Part shown: piece after piece, positions 28,104 to 36,165 of the stretch | Layout of the letters: every line of letters begins with the position of its first letter | How positions within the stretch are numbered: the stretch's first letter is position 1 | DNA from: an uncultured Roseateles sp. | Lineage (GTDB): Bacteria; Pseudomonadota; Gammaproteobacteria; Burkholderiales; Burkholderiaceae | Assembly (NCBI GenBank): GCA_946886855.1 | Contig: CAMPJJ010000058.1 | Location: 1 to 36,392 of the forward strand | Direction: 5' to 3' | DNA: 36,392 nt | Translations under genes and position numbers: made by a program | The notes under the pieces: generated by a model | What the model was told of the DNA's origin: nothing | The model's database searches: none | Seen by the model: only the letters and a program-made list of their open reading frames with translations

Positions 28104-29128
28104 GCGCCCCCCTCGAGAGTTCCCGACCCGTGCTGCTGACGATGGGCGATGCCTGCGGCATCGGCCCCGAGATCGCCGTCGCCGCCTGGGCGCAGGATCG
28201 CGGGGCGGACCTGCGGCTCGTCGGCGATGTCGGCGTCTTCCGGCGTGCGCTGGATGTCAGGGGCTTGCGCCTGCCGGTGGCGGTGCTGGAGCACGTCGAC
28301 GACCCGGCGCCACCCGACGCCCTGCCGGTGTGGCAGCCGCCGGGGCTGCCGCAGGATCTGCTTGCGCAGCCGGTGGGCCGCGTGAGTGCGCAGGCGGGGG
28401 CCGCGGCGGCGCGCTGCATCGTCGCCGCCACGCAGGCGCAACGGGCGGGGCGATCCCGCGCGCTGGTGACGGCGCCCATCCACAAGGAAGCCCTGCATGC
28501 CGGCGGCATCGATCATCCGGGTCATACGGAGCTCCTGCAGGCGCTGTGCGCGGATCCGGACGGCCGGCTGCCGCCGGTGCGCATGATGCTGGCCAACGAG
28601 GAGCTCCGCGTCGTGCTGGTGACCATCCACGTCGCGCTGCGCCAGGCGGTCGACCAGATCACCACCGGCCGCGTCCTGCAGACGATCCGCATCGCCGACG
28701 CGGCGCTCCGGCGCGCCGGCATCGCCGCGCCGCGTATCGCGGTGGCGGGCCTGAATCCGCATGCGGGAGAAGGCGGACTGTTCGGCAGCGAAGAGATCGA
28801 GCACATCGCGCCGGCGATCGCGCAGGCCCGCAGCCTCGGCATCGATGCGAGCGGCCCGTTCGCGCCGGACACGGTGTTCATGCGGGCGCGGCACGCGCCG
28901 CCGAAGCACCCCGGCGAGTTCGACGCCGTCGTCGCGATGACGCACGACCAGGGCTTGATCCCGGTGAAGTACCTGGGCGTGGAGGAGGGCGTCAACGTGA
29001 CGCTGGGCCTGCCGCTGGTGCGGACCAGTCCCGATCATGGGACTGCGTTCGACATTGCCGGGACCGGGCGTGCCGATCCGTCGAGCATGGCGGCGGCGAT
29101 TCGCATGGCCCGGACGATGTCAAGCTGA
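28100..29128 (+). CDS. pdxA: 4-hydroxythreonine-4-phosphate dehydrogenase
   Basis: PdxA oxidises 4-phosphohydroxy-L-threonine with NAD in the DXP-independent-of-PLP-salvage (de novo) route to pyridoxal phosphate. The 342-residue product shows LTMGDACGIGPEIAVAAW at the N-terminus, VTAPIHKEALHAGG and HPGHTELLQAL, metal-binding His in VTIHVALRQAVDQI, GLNPHAGEGGLFGSEE, AMTHDQGLIPVKYLG, and RTSPDHGTAFDIAGTG. The Cys in GDACGIGPEI replaces the more usual Ala. Translation is coupled to the Nif3-like gene by a four-base overlap. No other B6 gene is adjacent. Length and motifs fit true PdxA, though PdxA2-type paralogues acting on sugar acids are hard to exclude. Confidence 0.87.
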   Translation: MSAPLESSRPVLLTMGDACGIGPEIAVAAWAQDRGADLRLVGDVGVFRRALDVRGLRLPVAVLEHVDDPAPPDALPVWQPPGLPQDLLAQPVGRVSAQAGAAAARCIVAATQAQRAGRSRALVTAPIHKEALHAGGIDHPGHTELLQALCADPDGRLPPVRMMLANEELRVVLVTIHVALRQAVDQITTGRVLQTIRIADAALRRAGIAAPRIAVAGLNPHAGEGGLFGSEEIEHIAPAIAQARSLGIDASGPFAPDTVFMRARHAPPKHPGEFDAVVAMTHDQGLIPVKYLGVEEGVNVTLGLPLVRTSPDHGTAFDIAGTGRADPSSMAAAIRMARTMSS

Positions 29129-29266
29129 GCCGCCCCGGGCCCGTCCGTCGATCTGGCAGTCGGACCGCCCGGCCAGACATCCGGCCTGATGGGGAATTCT
29201 CACGGTGGATTCCCGCCGGGCCCGTGTCGATAATCCTCCGCATCACATTAAATCGGGGAGCTCGAG

Positions 29267-29923
29267 ATGGAAGCAGGACGGACGATGCGGCCGGGCCGCC
29301 TCGCGGCGCTGGCGCTGGCGGGCGCGCTGCAGTTCGGGGTCATGGGTGCCGCGTCGGCGCAGGAGGTGCAGCAGCCGCTGAACGTCAGTTTCGACGTGCT
29401 GTTCGACGAGAACGGGCAGGCCAAGGAGGTCACGCCGATCGATGAAGCGTCGCAGACGCCGGCCTTCTGGCAGCAGATGATCGCCCGGCTGCAGAAGGCG
29501 AAGATCCCGGCGCGTCAGGAGGACGGGAAAGCCGCCACCTTCCGCACCGGCGTCGAGCTCTACCTCACCGTCGACAAGGCGAAGTCGACCGTCGCGATCA
29601 GCGCCATGCGGATCGTGCCCATCCCGACGAAGATCGCCTACGCGTCCTATCCCAAGGACGCCGCGTCGAAGGCCGGCTGGGAAGGCGAGATCAAGATGAT
29701 CTGCCGGGTGGGCACCGACGGCACCTGCGTGCAGACGAACGTCGAGATGCCGGCGGGCATGCCCGAGTCGTTGCGGCGCTATGGGCGCGCCTCGATGGAG
29801 CAATGGCGCTTCAAGCCGCAGGAAGTGAACGGCAAGCCCGTCGAAGGTGAATACGTCGTGCTGATGCGCATGAAGACCAGCGACGACCTGCCGGTGGATT
29901 TCCGCGAGCCGCGCAAGCTGTAG
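29267..29923 (+). CDS. Secreted protein with a TonB C-terminal-like domain
   Basis: The 218-residue product has a signal peptide cleaved probably after ASAQ (about residue 31) and no other membrane segment. Residues about 120-210 look like the TonB C-terminal fold: YASYPKDAASKAGWEGEIKM, CRVGTDGTCVQTNVEMPAGM, then the typical ASMEQWRFKPQEVNGKPV. It lacks the anchor and Pro-rich spanning region of true TonB, so it cannot draw energy from ExbBD by itself. Two Cys eight residues apart could form a disulfide. The function is unknown. The ATG at 29267 follows GGGGAGCTCGAG; a -10-like GATAAT is at 29229-29234. It converges on the DUF1631 gene. Confidence 0.8.
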   Translation: MEAGRTMRPGRLAALALAGALQFGVMGAASAQEVQQPLNVSFDVLFDENGQAKEVTPIDEASQTPAFWQQMIARLQKAKIPARQEDGKAATFRTGVELYLTVDKAKSTVAISAMRIVPIPTKIAYASYPKDAASKAGWEGEIKMICRVGTDGTCVQTNVEMPAGMPESLRRYGRASMEQWRFKPQEVNGKPVEGEYVVLMRMKTSDDLPVDFREPRKL

Positions 29924-29971
29924 GTCCAGGCGCCGACGGCGGGTCCGCCTCCGGGTCCGGTGCCGGGCTGC

Positions 29972-32377
29972 TCAGTGCTTCGCGCCGAGCGCGGCCAGTT
30001 GCTGCCGCGCGCGCGCCGTGGCGCGCTCCAGCAGGTGGGCGTGTTCGAACGCCCGCAAGCGCCCCGCCTCGCACAGCTTGTGCAGCATGCGCGAGGTCAT
30101 CGTCAGCGTCTCCTGATGCTTCGTCCCGTGGGTGAAGATGAAGAAGCTGCGCGTGCCGCTGATGTGGGCCAGCCGGACCTTGATCCAGTCGCCGTCGCGA
30201 TGCATCCGGTAGGCGGTGCCGATCTGGAGGTGATCGATCAGCAACTCGCCGGACGGCGGCGACGGGGCTTCCTCCGCGGCGGGCAGGCCGTCGATGCTGA
30301 TGTCCACCGCCTGGAGCGGCTGATGTTCGTCGGCGCCCAGGTCCAGGTCGATGTCGACATGGCCGTCCCAGTCGACGTGCTCGTCCTCCATGAGACCGAG
30401 CCGCTGGGCTTCCTCGTCGGAGAGCTTCTCGCTCAGGTCCAGGTCCAGCGGCGCGGCGCCGGGCCCCGGGAGGTCCTGCTCGCGCGGGGGCGCCAGGCCG
30501 AAGACCGATTCCAGCTGCTTGGCCAGCAGGTTGTATTCGAGCGGGCTCAGGGCCTGGCCCTTCAAGGACTCGGCGTGCGCGGGCAGCAGGTCGGCAAAGA
30601 ACTTCTTGCGCTCGGGCTCGGGCCAGCGGATCAGGTCCAGACCCTCGTTGAGCGTGCGCATCAGCACCGGCAGCGAGGCGAGGAAGCCCTGGCGCTGCTG
30701 GGGCGTCGTCTTCGGCTGGACCGACAGCACGAGGTCGCGGCCCATGTTGCGCAGCCGCTCGACCAGCGCCGCGTCCAGGTCCGGATGGCGCGAGGCGTGC
30801 ACCAGCACCTCGCTCCAGGTCTGCGTGAGGAAGTCGCGCAGGAAGTCGCGCATGTCCACGCTGGCCATCGCCTGCTGCAGCTGCTGCATGTAGCGGCGCT
30901 GCAGGCGGAGCTCGGTCTCCTTGCGTTCCAGCAGCGCGGCGGTGTCACCTTGCGACTTCAGCGTCTGGGCCGTCTGGTCCTGGATGAAATGCTCGAGCTG
31001 GCCGAGCTTGGACTCGTACAGCTCCATCCGGTCGAAGTCACCGCTGACCACATCCTGGATCAGGTCGCGGACCAGGGCGAGGAAGGACTTGCCGGGCTCG
31101 TCGGTGAAGTCGTCGTAGGCCGCGGCCAGGGTCGCGATGCGATTGACCAGCCGCCGCACCGGATGCCGGCGCGAGGAGAAGAAGGAGCGGTCGCCCAGCG
31201 CCGCGCGCAGGACCGGCAGCTGCAGGCGCGCGATCTGCTGCGCCATCAGCGGCGGCAACTTGGCGTCGGACAGGATCTGGTCGAACAGGCCGGCCACCAC
31301 GTCGATCACCATGTGATCGAGCGAGCCGCTGGCCGCCTGCCGCAGTTCGTCGCGGTGCAGGTGGATCAGGTTGGGCGGCAGGACGATCGGGCCGCCGTCG
31401 ACATAGCTGCCGGGATCGCCGTCCCAACCTTGCCACTGGCTGTTCACGGGCAGCGGACCGCCGCCGGTCGCGGGGCCCGCGAGCGTGGGGCTCATCGCCA
31501 GCCGACGCATCAGGTCCATCAGCTGCGGATCGACGGACCAGCCCATGCCCCCGACGGCACCGCCGCCGGTCGTCGCATACCCGTCCGGGGCGGCGCCATG
31601 GAAACCGCCGGCCACGCTGTGCAGTCCGCCGGCGCGGCTGCCGTGGACGGCCGGGTGGAGCGCGCCCGGCAGCGTCGCGTAGCGGCTGTCGTGCAAGGGC
31701 ACGCCCGAGGTCGTGCCGCCGTGCAAGGACTGACCCCGCGTCGCGCCGGAGACCCCCCGCACGCGCAGGTCCTGCGGACGCAGGCCGCGGCTGCGGAACA
31801 GGCCGGCGACGTCGGCGTAGCAGGCGCGCATCTCCAGCGACAGCGCCCGGGTGAGTTCGTCGGTCAGGACCTGGCGCGTGTCCGGGTCGTCGGTCACCGC
31901 GTTCACGGCTTCGATCAGCGCCTGGGCGATGGCCTGCGGGCGCAGCGGGTGGCGGTCCTCGTCCACGCCGGGGATGTCGCCCATGTAGGAATTGACCTCG
32001 CGCAGTTCCCACTCGCTCTGATGACCCAGCGCCAGGCCGATGCGATCCGTGGCGACCAGGGTGTTGACCTGGTCGTCGTCCATCAGGGACAGCTCGTCCC
32101 ACTGCGTCGCCTTGGGTGCGGCTTTTGCCGTGCCGGGCGTGCCGGCGCCCGGCGCTTCCGCCGCCTGCTGTCGCATGGACTGGTCGAAGCGCTGCGAGAA
32201 CAGCGCCTGGTGCTTGCGGAAGATGAATTGCGCAGACAGCAGCGCGTCCCGCCGCTTGGCCTGTCCAGAGGACAGGGCGGCGAGACCGAGACCTTCAGCG
32301 CCGCGTTCCGCGGCTTGTTCCGCCGCGAGGCGTACGCGTTGGAGCGCAGCGTCGACGTGGGAGTTCAGACGGTTCAT
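29972..32377 (-). CDS. DUF1631 family protein
   Basis: The product, about 801 residues, is a large cytoplasmic protein of a family common in beta- and gammaproteobacteria and of unknown function. Typical patches include ELSLMDDDQVNTLVATDRIG, LFRSRGLRPQD, IARLQLPVLRAALGDRSFFS and a long helical middle. The last 90 residues (IGTAYRMHRDGDWIKVRLAH, SGTRSFFIFTHG) resemble a small beta-barrel such as PilZ, which in other proteins binds c-di-GMP; that likeness is tentative. A Gly/Pro-rich linker of about 80 residues follows residue 220. ATG 32377 is preferred over GTG 32413 because an 18-base palindrome lies between them in a promoter-like position; neither has a clear ribosome-binding site. Confidence 0.82.
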   Translation of the reverse strand: MNRLNSHVDAALQRVRLAAEQAAERGAEGLGLAALSSGQAKRRDALLSAQFIFRKHQALFSQRFDQSMRQQAAEAPGAGTPGTAKAAPKATQWDELSLMDDDQVNTLVATDRIGLALGHQSEWELREVNSYMGDIPGVDEDRHPLRPQAIAQALIEAVNAVTDDPDTRQVLTDELTRALSLEMRACYADVAGLFRSRGLRPQDLRVRGVSGATRGQSLHGGTTSGVPLHDSRYATLPGALHPAVHGSRAGGLHSVAGGFHGAAPDGYATTGGGAVGGMGWSVDPQLMDLMRRLAMSPTLAGPATGGGPLPVNSQWQGWDGDPGSYVDGGPIVLPPNLIHLHRDELRQAASGSLDHMVIDVVAGLFDQILSDAKLPPLMAQQIARLQLPVLRAALGDRSFFSSRRHPVRRLVNRIATLAAAYDDFTDEPGKSFLALVRDLIQDVVSGDFDRMELYESKLGQLEHFIQDQTAQTLKSQGDTAALLERKETELRLQRRYMQQLQQAMASVDMRDFLRDFLTQTWSEVLVHASRHPDLDAALVERLRNMGRDLVLSVQPKTTPQQRQGFLASLPVLMRTLNEGLDLIRWPEPERKKFFADLLPAHAESLKGQALSPLEYNLLAKQLESVFGLAPPREQDLPGPGAAPLDLDLSEKLSDEEAQRLGLMEDEHVDWDGHVDIDLDLGADEHQPLQAVDISIDGLPAAEEAPSPPSGELLIDHLQIGTAYRMHRDGDWIKVRLAHISGTRSFFIFTHGTKHQETLTMTSRMLHKLCEAGRLRAFEHAHLLERATARARQQLAALGAKH

Positions 32378-32394
32378 CGAGGCATCGAGCACAT

Positions 32395-32412
32395 TGTGGT
32401 GACCGCACCACA
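32395..32412. promoter_or_regulatory. Perfect 7+4+7 palindrome before the DUF1631 gene
   Basis: TGTGGTG-ACCG-CACCACA lies 18 bases upstream of the preferred ATG (32377). On the minus strand GATACT (32418-32423) stands just before it as a possible -10 box, so the palindrome would cover the transcription start, a usual place for a repressor site. No -35 match was found. If GTG 32413 is the true start, the palindrome is coding. Confidence 0.5.
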
Positions 32413-32494
32413 CGCCAAGTATCGGCGATGGCCATCCCCCGTCCGGGTGGGGCTCACCCGGCTTGTGCGCAAAAGGTGACGAATGAGATGAGCT

Positions 32495-32938
32495 TTACGC
32501 TTTGTCACGCCTCAGCGCGTCGCGGATCTCGCGCAGCAGCTGGATGTCTTCCGGCGTCGCGGCGGGCTCCGCCGGGGCGGCGGGGGTGTCGCGCTTGAGG
32601 CGGTTCACCTGCTTCACCATGATGAAGATGATGAGGGCCAGGATGATGAAGTTCAACAGCACCGTCAGGAAGTTGCCGTAGGCGAACAGCGGCACGCCCG
32701 CCTTGGTCAGGGCCTCGTAGGTCATCGGGCCGGCGTAGTTGGCCGGCGGGTCCGACAGCATGATGAAGTAGCTGCTGAAGTCCAGACCCCCCACCGCCCG
32801 GCCGACGATCGGCATGATCAGGTCCTTGACCACCGAGTCGACGATCTTGCCGAAGGCGGCGCCGATGATCACGCCGACGGCGAGGTCCATCACGTTGCCC
32901 TTGACGGCGAACTCACGGAATTCGGTCAAAAAACCCAT
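32495..32938 (-). CDS. mscL: Large-conductance mechanosensitive channel
   Basis: MscL is a homopentameric inner-membrane valve that opens on osmotic downshock. The 147-residue product has the short N-terminal helix [22 protein letters not shown]1 ([20 protein letters not shown] with the gate Gly/Ala/Val residues), a periplasmic loop, TM2 ([20 protein letters not shown]) and a cytoplasmic helix with the conserved [14 protein letters not shown] ending. AAGGAGC precedes ATG 32938 at good spacing. An Ala/Pro insert lies before the final helix, as in other Burkholderiales. A weak -10 (TAGGAT, 33021-33026 on the minus strand) may drive it. Confidence 0.95.
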   Translation of the reverse strand: MGFLTEFREFAVKGNVMDLAVGVIIGAAFGKIVDSVVKDLIMPIVGRAVGGLDFSSYFIMLSDPPANYAGPMTYEALTKAGVPLFAYGNFLTVLLNFIILALIIFIMVKQVNRLKRDTPAAPAEPAATPEDIQLLREIRDALRRDKA

Positions 32939-33062
32939 CGCTTGCTCCTTGTGCTTCGCGTGTGCGAAGGCGTCCACTACCAATCGCTTTCCCGGGGTAG
33001 CCCTCCGCCTCCGGGCAAGCATCCTAACGGCGTTTGCACCGCGACAAATGTCAACGTGGTGC

Positions 33063-33078
33063 ACCGATGCACATCGGT
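33063..33078. promoter_or_regulatory. 16-base palindrome upstream of petA
   Basis: ACCGATG-CA-CATCGGT is a perfect 7+2+7 palindrome. Its right end is 34 bases before the -10-like TAGAAT of petA, placing it near position -55, where activators often bind. It is also about 125 bases upstream of mscL on the other side. It may serve either gene; the protein is unknown. Confidence 0.45.
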
Positions 33079-33112
33079 AGAGCGCCTAGGGGCGCGCCGC
33101 AAGTTTCTTACC

Positions 33113-33118
33113 TAGAAT
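33113..33118 (+). promoter_or_regulatory. -10 box of the petABC operon
   Basis: TAGAAT matches the sigma-70 -10 consensus at 5 of 6 positions and sits 41 bases before the petA ATG. The expected -35 position (about 33090-33095) is GC-rich and matches poorly, which would fit an activator-dependent promoter. Confidence 0.45.
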
Positions 33119-33159
33119 CTTTGGTTGCCCCTGATCAGAAGTTCCCTGTAAGGACCCTC

Positions 33160-33756
33160 ATGAGTGACCCACAAGTGGACCAAGGCAAGCGCACCTGGCT
33201 GATTGCGACCGGTTGCGCGGGAGCAGTAGGCGGCGTGGCCACCGCCGTCCCGTTCGTCAGTACCTTCGCGCCGAGCGAACGCGCCAAGGCGGCCGGTGCC
33301 GCCGTCGAGGTGGACATCGGCGGCCTCGCCCCCGGTCAGAAGCTGACCGTCGAATGGCGCGGCAAGCCGGTCTGGATCGTCCGCCGGACCAAGGAGCAGC
33401 TCGACGCGCTCAAAGGCAACGATCCGGAACTGGCCGACCCGCAGTCCGACCGCAAGGCCTTTCCGATCCCGGAGTACGCCAAGAACGAATGGCGCTCGCT
33501 CAAGCCGGAGTACCTGGTCGTCGTGGGCATCTGCAGCCACCTCGGCTGCTCGCCCAGCGACAAGTTCCAGTCCGGTCCGCAGCCTTCGCTGCCGGACAAC
33601 TGGCACGGCGGCTTCCTGTGCCCCTGCCACGGCTCGACCTTCGACATGGCGGGCCGCGTCTTCAAGAACAAGCCCGCGCCCGACAACCTCGAGGTGCCGC
33701 CTTACGCGTTCCTGTCCGACACCCGGCTGTTGATCGGTGAAGACAAGAAGGCCTAA
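33160..33756 (+). CDS. petA: Ubiquinol-cytochrome c reductase iron-sulfur (Rieske) subunit
   Basis: The Rieske protein takes one electron from ubiquinol at the Qo site of the cytochrome bc1 complex and passes it to cytochrome c1. The 198-residue product has a twin-arginine-like N-terminal anchor segment (KRTWLIATGCAGAVGGVATA), a flexible hinge and the [2Fe-2S] cluster motifs CSHLGC (in VGICSHLGCSPS) and CPCHGS (in GGFLCPCHGSTFDMAGRVF); the two outer Cys form the usual disulfide. The N-terminal arginine pair is reduced to KR, as in some homologues. AAGGA precedes the ATG at 33160. It opens the petABC operon. Confidence 0.95.
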   Translation: MSDPQVDQGKRTWLIATGCAGAVGGVATAVPFVSTFAPSERAKAAGAAVEVDIGGLAPGQKLTVEWRGKPVWIVRRTKEQLDALKGNDPELADPQSDRKAFPIPEYAKNEWRSLKPEYLVVVGICSHLGCSPSDKFQSGPQPSLPDNWHGGFLCPCHGSTFDMAGRVFKNKPAPDNLEVPPYAFLSDTRLLIGEDKKA

Positions 33757-33788
33757 CTCCCCAGGAACAGGACCGAGGCAGACAACAC

Positions 33789-35189
33789 ATGGCTGAATTC
33801 AAGGAAGCACCCGCCGGAGCCCCCTTGGGCGTCAAGCTGATGACCTGGGTGGACAACCGGTTCCCCGCGTCCAAGCTCTACAAGGAGCACATGTCGGAGT
33901 ACTACGCTCCGAAGAACTTCAACTGGTGGTACATCTTCGGCTCGCTGGCGCTGCTGGTGCTGGTGATCCAGATCGTCACCGGGATCTTCCTGGTGATGCA
34001 CTACAAGCCGGACTCGACGCTCGCGTTCGCGTCGGTCGAATACATCATGCGGGACGTCCCCTGGGGATGGCTGATCCGCTACATGCATTCGACGGGCGCG
34101 TCGGCTTTCTTCGTCGTCGTCTACCTGCACATGTTCCGCGGGCTGCTGTACGGCTCGTACCGCAAGCCGCGCGAACTGGTGTGGATCTTCGGCTGCGCGA
34201 TCTTCCTGTGCCTGATGGCCGAGGCCTTCATGGGTTACCTGCTGCCGTGGGGCCAGATGTCCTATTGGGGCGCGCAGGTGATCGTGAACCTGTTCGCCGC
34301 CGTGCCTTTCGTGGGCAACGACCTGGCGCTGCTGATCCGCGGCGACTACGTGGTCGGGGATGCGACGCTGAACCGCTTCTTCAGCTTCCATGTGATCGCG
34401 GTGCCGCTGGTGCTGCTGGGCCTGGTCGTCGCGCACATCATCGCGCTGCATGAAGTGGGGTCCAACAACCCGGACGGCGTGGAGATCAAGGCGAAGAAGG
34501 GGGCCGACGGCCATCCGCTGGACGGCATCCCGTTCCACCCGTACTACACGGTGCACGACATCTTCGGCGTCGGCCTGTTCCTGATGGCCTTCTCGGCGGT
34601 GATCTTCTTCGCGCCGGAACTGGGCGGCTACTTCCTGGAGTACAACAACTTCATCCCGGCCGACCCGCTGAAGACGCCGCCGCACATCGCGCCGGTCTGG
34701 TACTTCACGCCCTTCTATTCGATGCTGCGCGCCACCACCGACGTCATGGTCCAGGTGCTGTGCGGCGTGATCGCGCTGTCGGCGGTCATCACGCTGCTGC
34801 GCGGCGGGCTGTCGACGCTGGGCAAGGGCATCGTGGTGGTGGGCGCGGTCGTCGGCATCGCGCTGCTGCTGACCTTCGACGCGAAGTTCTGGGGTGTCGT
34901 CGTCATGGGCGGCGCGGTCATCATCCTGTTCTTCCTGCCCTGGCTGGATCACAGCCCGGTCAAATCGATCCGCTACCGGCCCGACTGGCACAAGTATCTC
35001 TACGGGATCTTCGTGCTGCTCTTCCTGGTGCTGGGTTACCTGGGCGTCAAGCCGCCGTCGGATGCGGGAACGATCGTGTCGCAGATCGGCACGCTGTACT
35101 ACTTCGGCTTCTTCCTGCTGATGCCTTGGTGGAGCAGGGCCGGCCAGTTCAAGCCGGTGCCCGACCGCGTCACGTTTCACCCGCACTGA
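33789..35189 (+). CDS. petB: Cytochrome b subunit of the bc1 complex
   Basis: The 466-residue product is the membrane core of complex III, with eight predicted helices plus extra hydrophobic segments at the C-terminus (from about residue 345). Heme ligands are His100/His114 and His201/His216, with the standard 13- and 14-residue spacings. The Qo-site motif, PEWY in mitochondria, reads PVWY at 302-305. GYLLPWGQMSYWGAQVI and IPFHPYYTVHDIFG are conserved. The ATG lies 32 bases after petA, with ACCGAGGCA upstream. The protein is full length rather than split into cytochrome b6 and subunit IV. Confidence 0.96.
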   Translation: MAEFKEAPAGAPLGVKLMTWVDNRFPASKLYKEHMSEYYAPKNFNWWYIFGSLALLVLVIQIVTGIFLVMHYKPDSTLAFASVEYIMRDVPWGWLIRYMHSTGASAFFVVVYLHMFRGLLYGSYRKPRELVWIFGCAIFLCLMAEAFMGYLLPWGQMSYWGAQVIVNLFAAVPFVGNDLALLIRGDYVVGDATLNRFFSFHVIAVPLVLLGLVVAHIIALHEVGSNNPDGVEIKAKKGADGHPLDGIPFHPYYTVHDIFGVGLFLMAFSAVIFFAPELGGYFLEYNNFIPADPLKTPPHIAPVWYFTPFYSMLRATTDVMVQVLCGVIALSAVITLLRGGLSTLGKGIVVVGAVVGIALLLTFDAKFWGVVVMGGAVIILFFLPWLDHSPVKSIRYRPDWHKYLYGIFVLLFLVLGYLGVKPPSDAGTIVSQIGTLYYFGFFLLMPWWSRAGQFKPVPDRVTFHPH

Positions 35190-35215
35190 ACCGCCAACGT
35201 CACGGAGTCGAACGA

Positions 35216-35998
35216 ATGAAGAAAATCATCGCCACGCTGCTGACGTCGCTGTGCCTGGGCGCGGGCCTGACGTCGACGGCGCTCGCGTCTGAGGGCGGCA
35301 TCGAGTGGGACCGTTTCCCGACGTCCAAGATGAACGATCTGGCCGCGCTGCAGCACGGCGCCAAGATCTTCGTCAACTACTGCCTGAACTGCCACAGCGC
35401 GAGCTTCATGCGCTACAACCGGCTGAAGGACATCGGCCTGACCGACGAGCAGATCAAGGGCAACCTGCTGTTCGCCGGCGAGAAGGTGGGCGAGACCATG
35501 AAGGTCTCGCTGGACCCGAAACAGGCGAAGGAATGGTTCGGCGCCCTGCCGCCGGACCTCACCGTGATCGCTCGTTCACGGGCCGACGGCGCCAAGGGAA
35601 CAGGGGCGGATTACCTCTATACCTACCTGAGAAAATACTACCGGGACGAAACCAAGGCCACGGGATGGAATAATCTCGCTTTCCCCAGCGTGGCCATGCC
35701 GCATGTGCTGTGGGAGCTCCAGGGCGTCCGCACCGCCAGGTTCGAGGAAGAAAAAGACCCGCATGACCCGAGCAAGGTCACGCATGTCTTCAAGGACTTC
35801 GTACAGGTGACGCCCGGGACGATGACGCCGCAGCAGTACGACGAGTCCGTTGCCGACCTGGTCGCCTATCTCCAATGGATGGGCGAGCCGGCGCAAGGGA
35901 CGCGTTTCCGGCTCGGCATCGTCGTGGTGCTGTTCCTGCTGGGGTTCACCGTGTTCGCCTGGCGCTTGAATGCCTCCTTCTGGAAGGACATCAAGTAA
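35216..35998 (+). CDS. petC: Cytochrome c1
   Basis: Cytochrome c1 accepts electrons from the Rieske protein and hands them to soluble cytochrome c in the periplasm. The 260-residue product has a cleavable signal peptide (MKKIIATLLTSLCLGAGLTS, cleavage likely after ALA), one heme c site CLNCH at 56-60, a Met-ligand region around FPSVAMPHVLWELQGV, and a C-terminal membrane anchor (LGIVVVLFLLGFTVFAWRL) ending in Lys. ACGGAGTCG precedes the ATG. It ends the operon and is followed by an intrinsic terminator. Confidence 0.95.
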   Translation: MKKIIATLLTSLCLGAGLTSTALASEGGIEWDRFPTSKMNDLAALQHGAKIFVNYCLNCHSASFMRYNRLKDIGLTDEQIKGNLLFAGEKVGETMKVSLDPKQAKEWFGALPPDLTVIARSRADGAKGTGADYLYTYLRKYYRDETKATGWNNLAFPSVAMPHVLWELQGVRTARFEEEKDPHDPSKVTHVFKDFVQVTPGTMTPQQYDESVADLVAYLQWMGEPAQGTRFRLGIVVVLFLLGFTVFAWRLNASFWKDIK

Positions 35999-36033
35999 GA
36001 ACCGATGACTCGGCCGAGGGCCGGGTCCTCAAG

Positions 36034-36065
36034 CGCAGTGGGGCGCCGAACAGGCTCCCACTGCG
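36034..36065 (+). terminator. Intrinsic terminator after petC
   Basis: CGCAGTGGG (36034-36042) and CCCACTGCG (36057-36065) pair perfectly around a 14-base loop, followed by the T-rich TTGTCGTTTGTCTGTT. It lies 35 bases after the petC stop and would end petABC transcription before sspA. A smaller CGGTC-TTTT-GACCG hairpin follows near 36081-36094. Confidence 0.7.
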
Positions 36066-36131
36066 TTGTCGTTTGTCTGTTCGGTCTTTTGACCGCGCCG
36101 GCGTTGAACTGTGTTGTTTGTAGAAATCGAT

Positions 36132-36147
36132 GAAGCCGAGAGGCTTC
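36132..36147 (+). promoter_or_regulatory. Hairpin just before the sspA ribosome-binding site
   Basis: GAAGCC-GAGA-GGCTTC is a perfect 6-base stem with a GNRA-type loop (GAGA), ending 4 bases before the AGGAG ribosome-binding site of sspA. GNRA loops are stable in RNA, so the leader may fold here. No convincing promoter was found between the petC terminator and this hairpin. Confidence 0.35.
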
Positions 36148-36165
36148 GATCAGGAGTCCACTGCC

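Noticed and set aside
29960..32479. An 839-codon plus-strand frame opposite the DUF1631 gene
   Set aside because: The composition is typical of an antisense shadow (Arg, Gln, His, Gly and Val rich), and the minus strand has a recognised family.
33049..33054. Perfect TTGACA on the minus strand as the mscL -35 box
   Set aside because: The nearest -10-like hexamer (TAGGAT at 33021-33026) is 22 bases away instead of 16-18, so the pair cannot be called a promoter.
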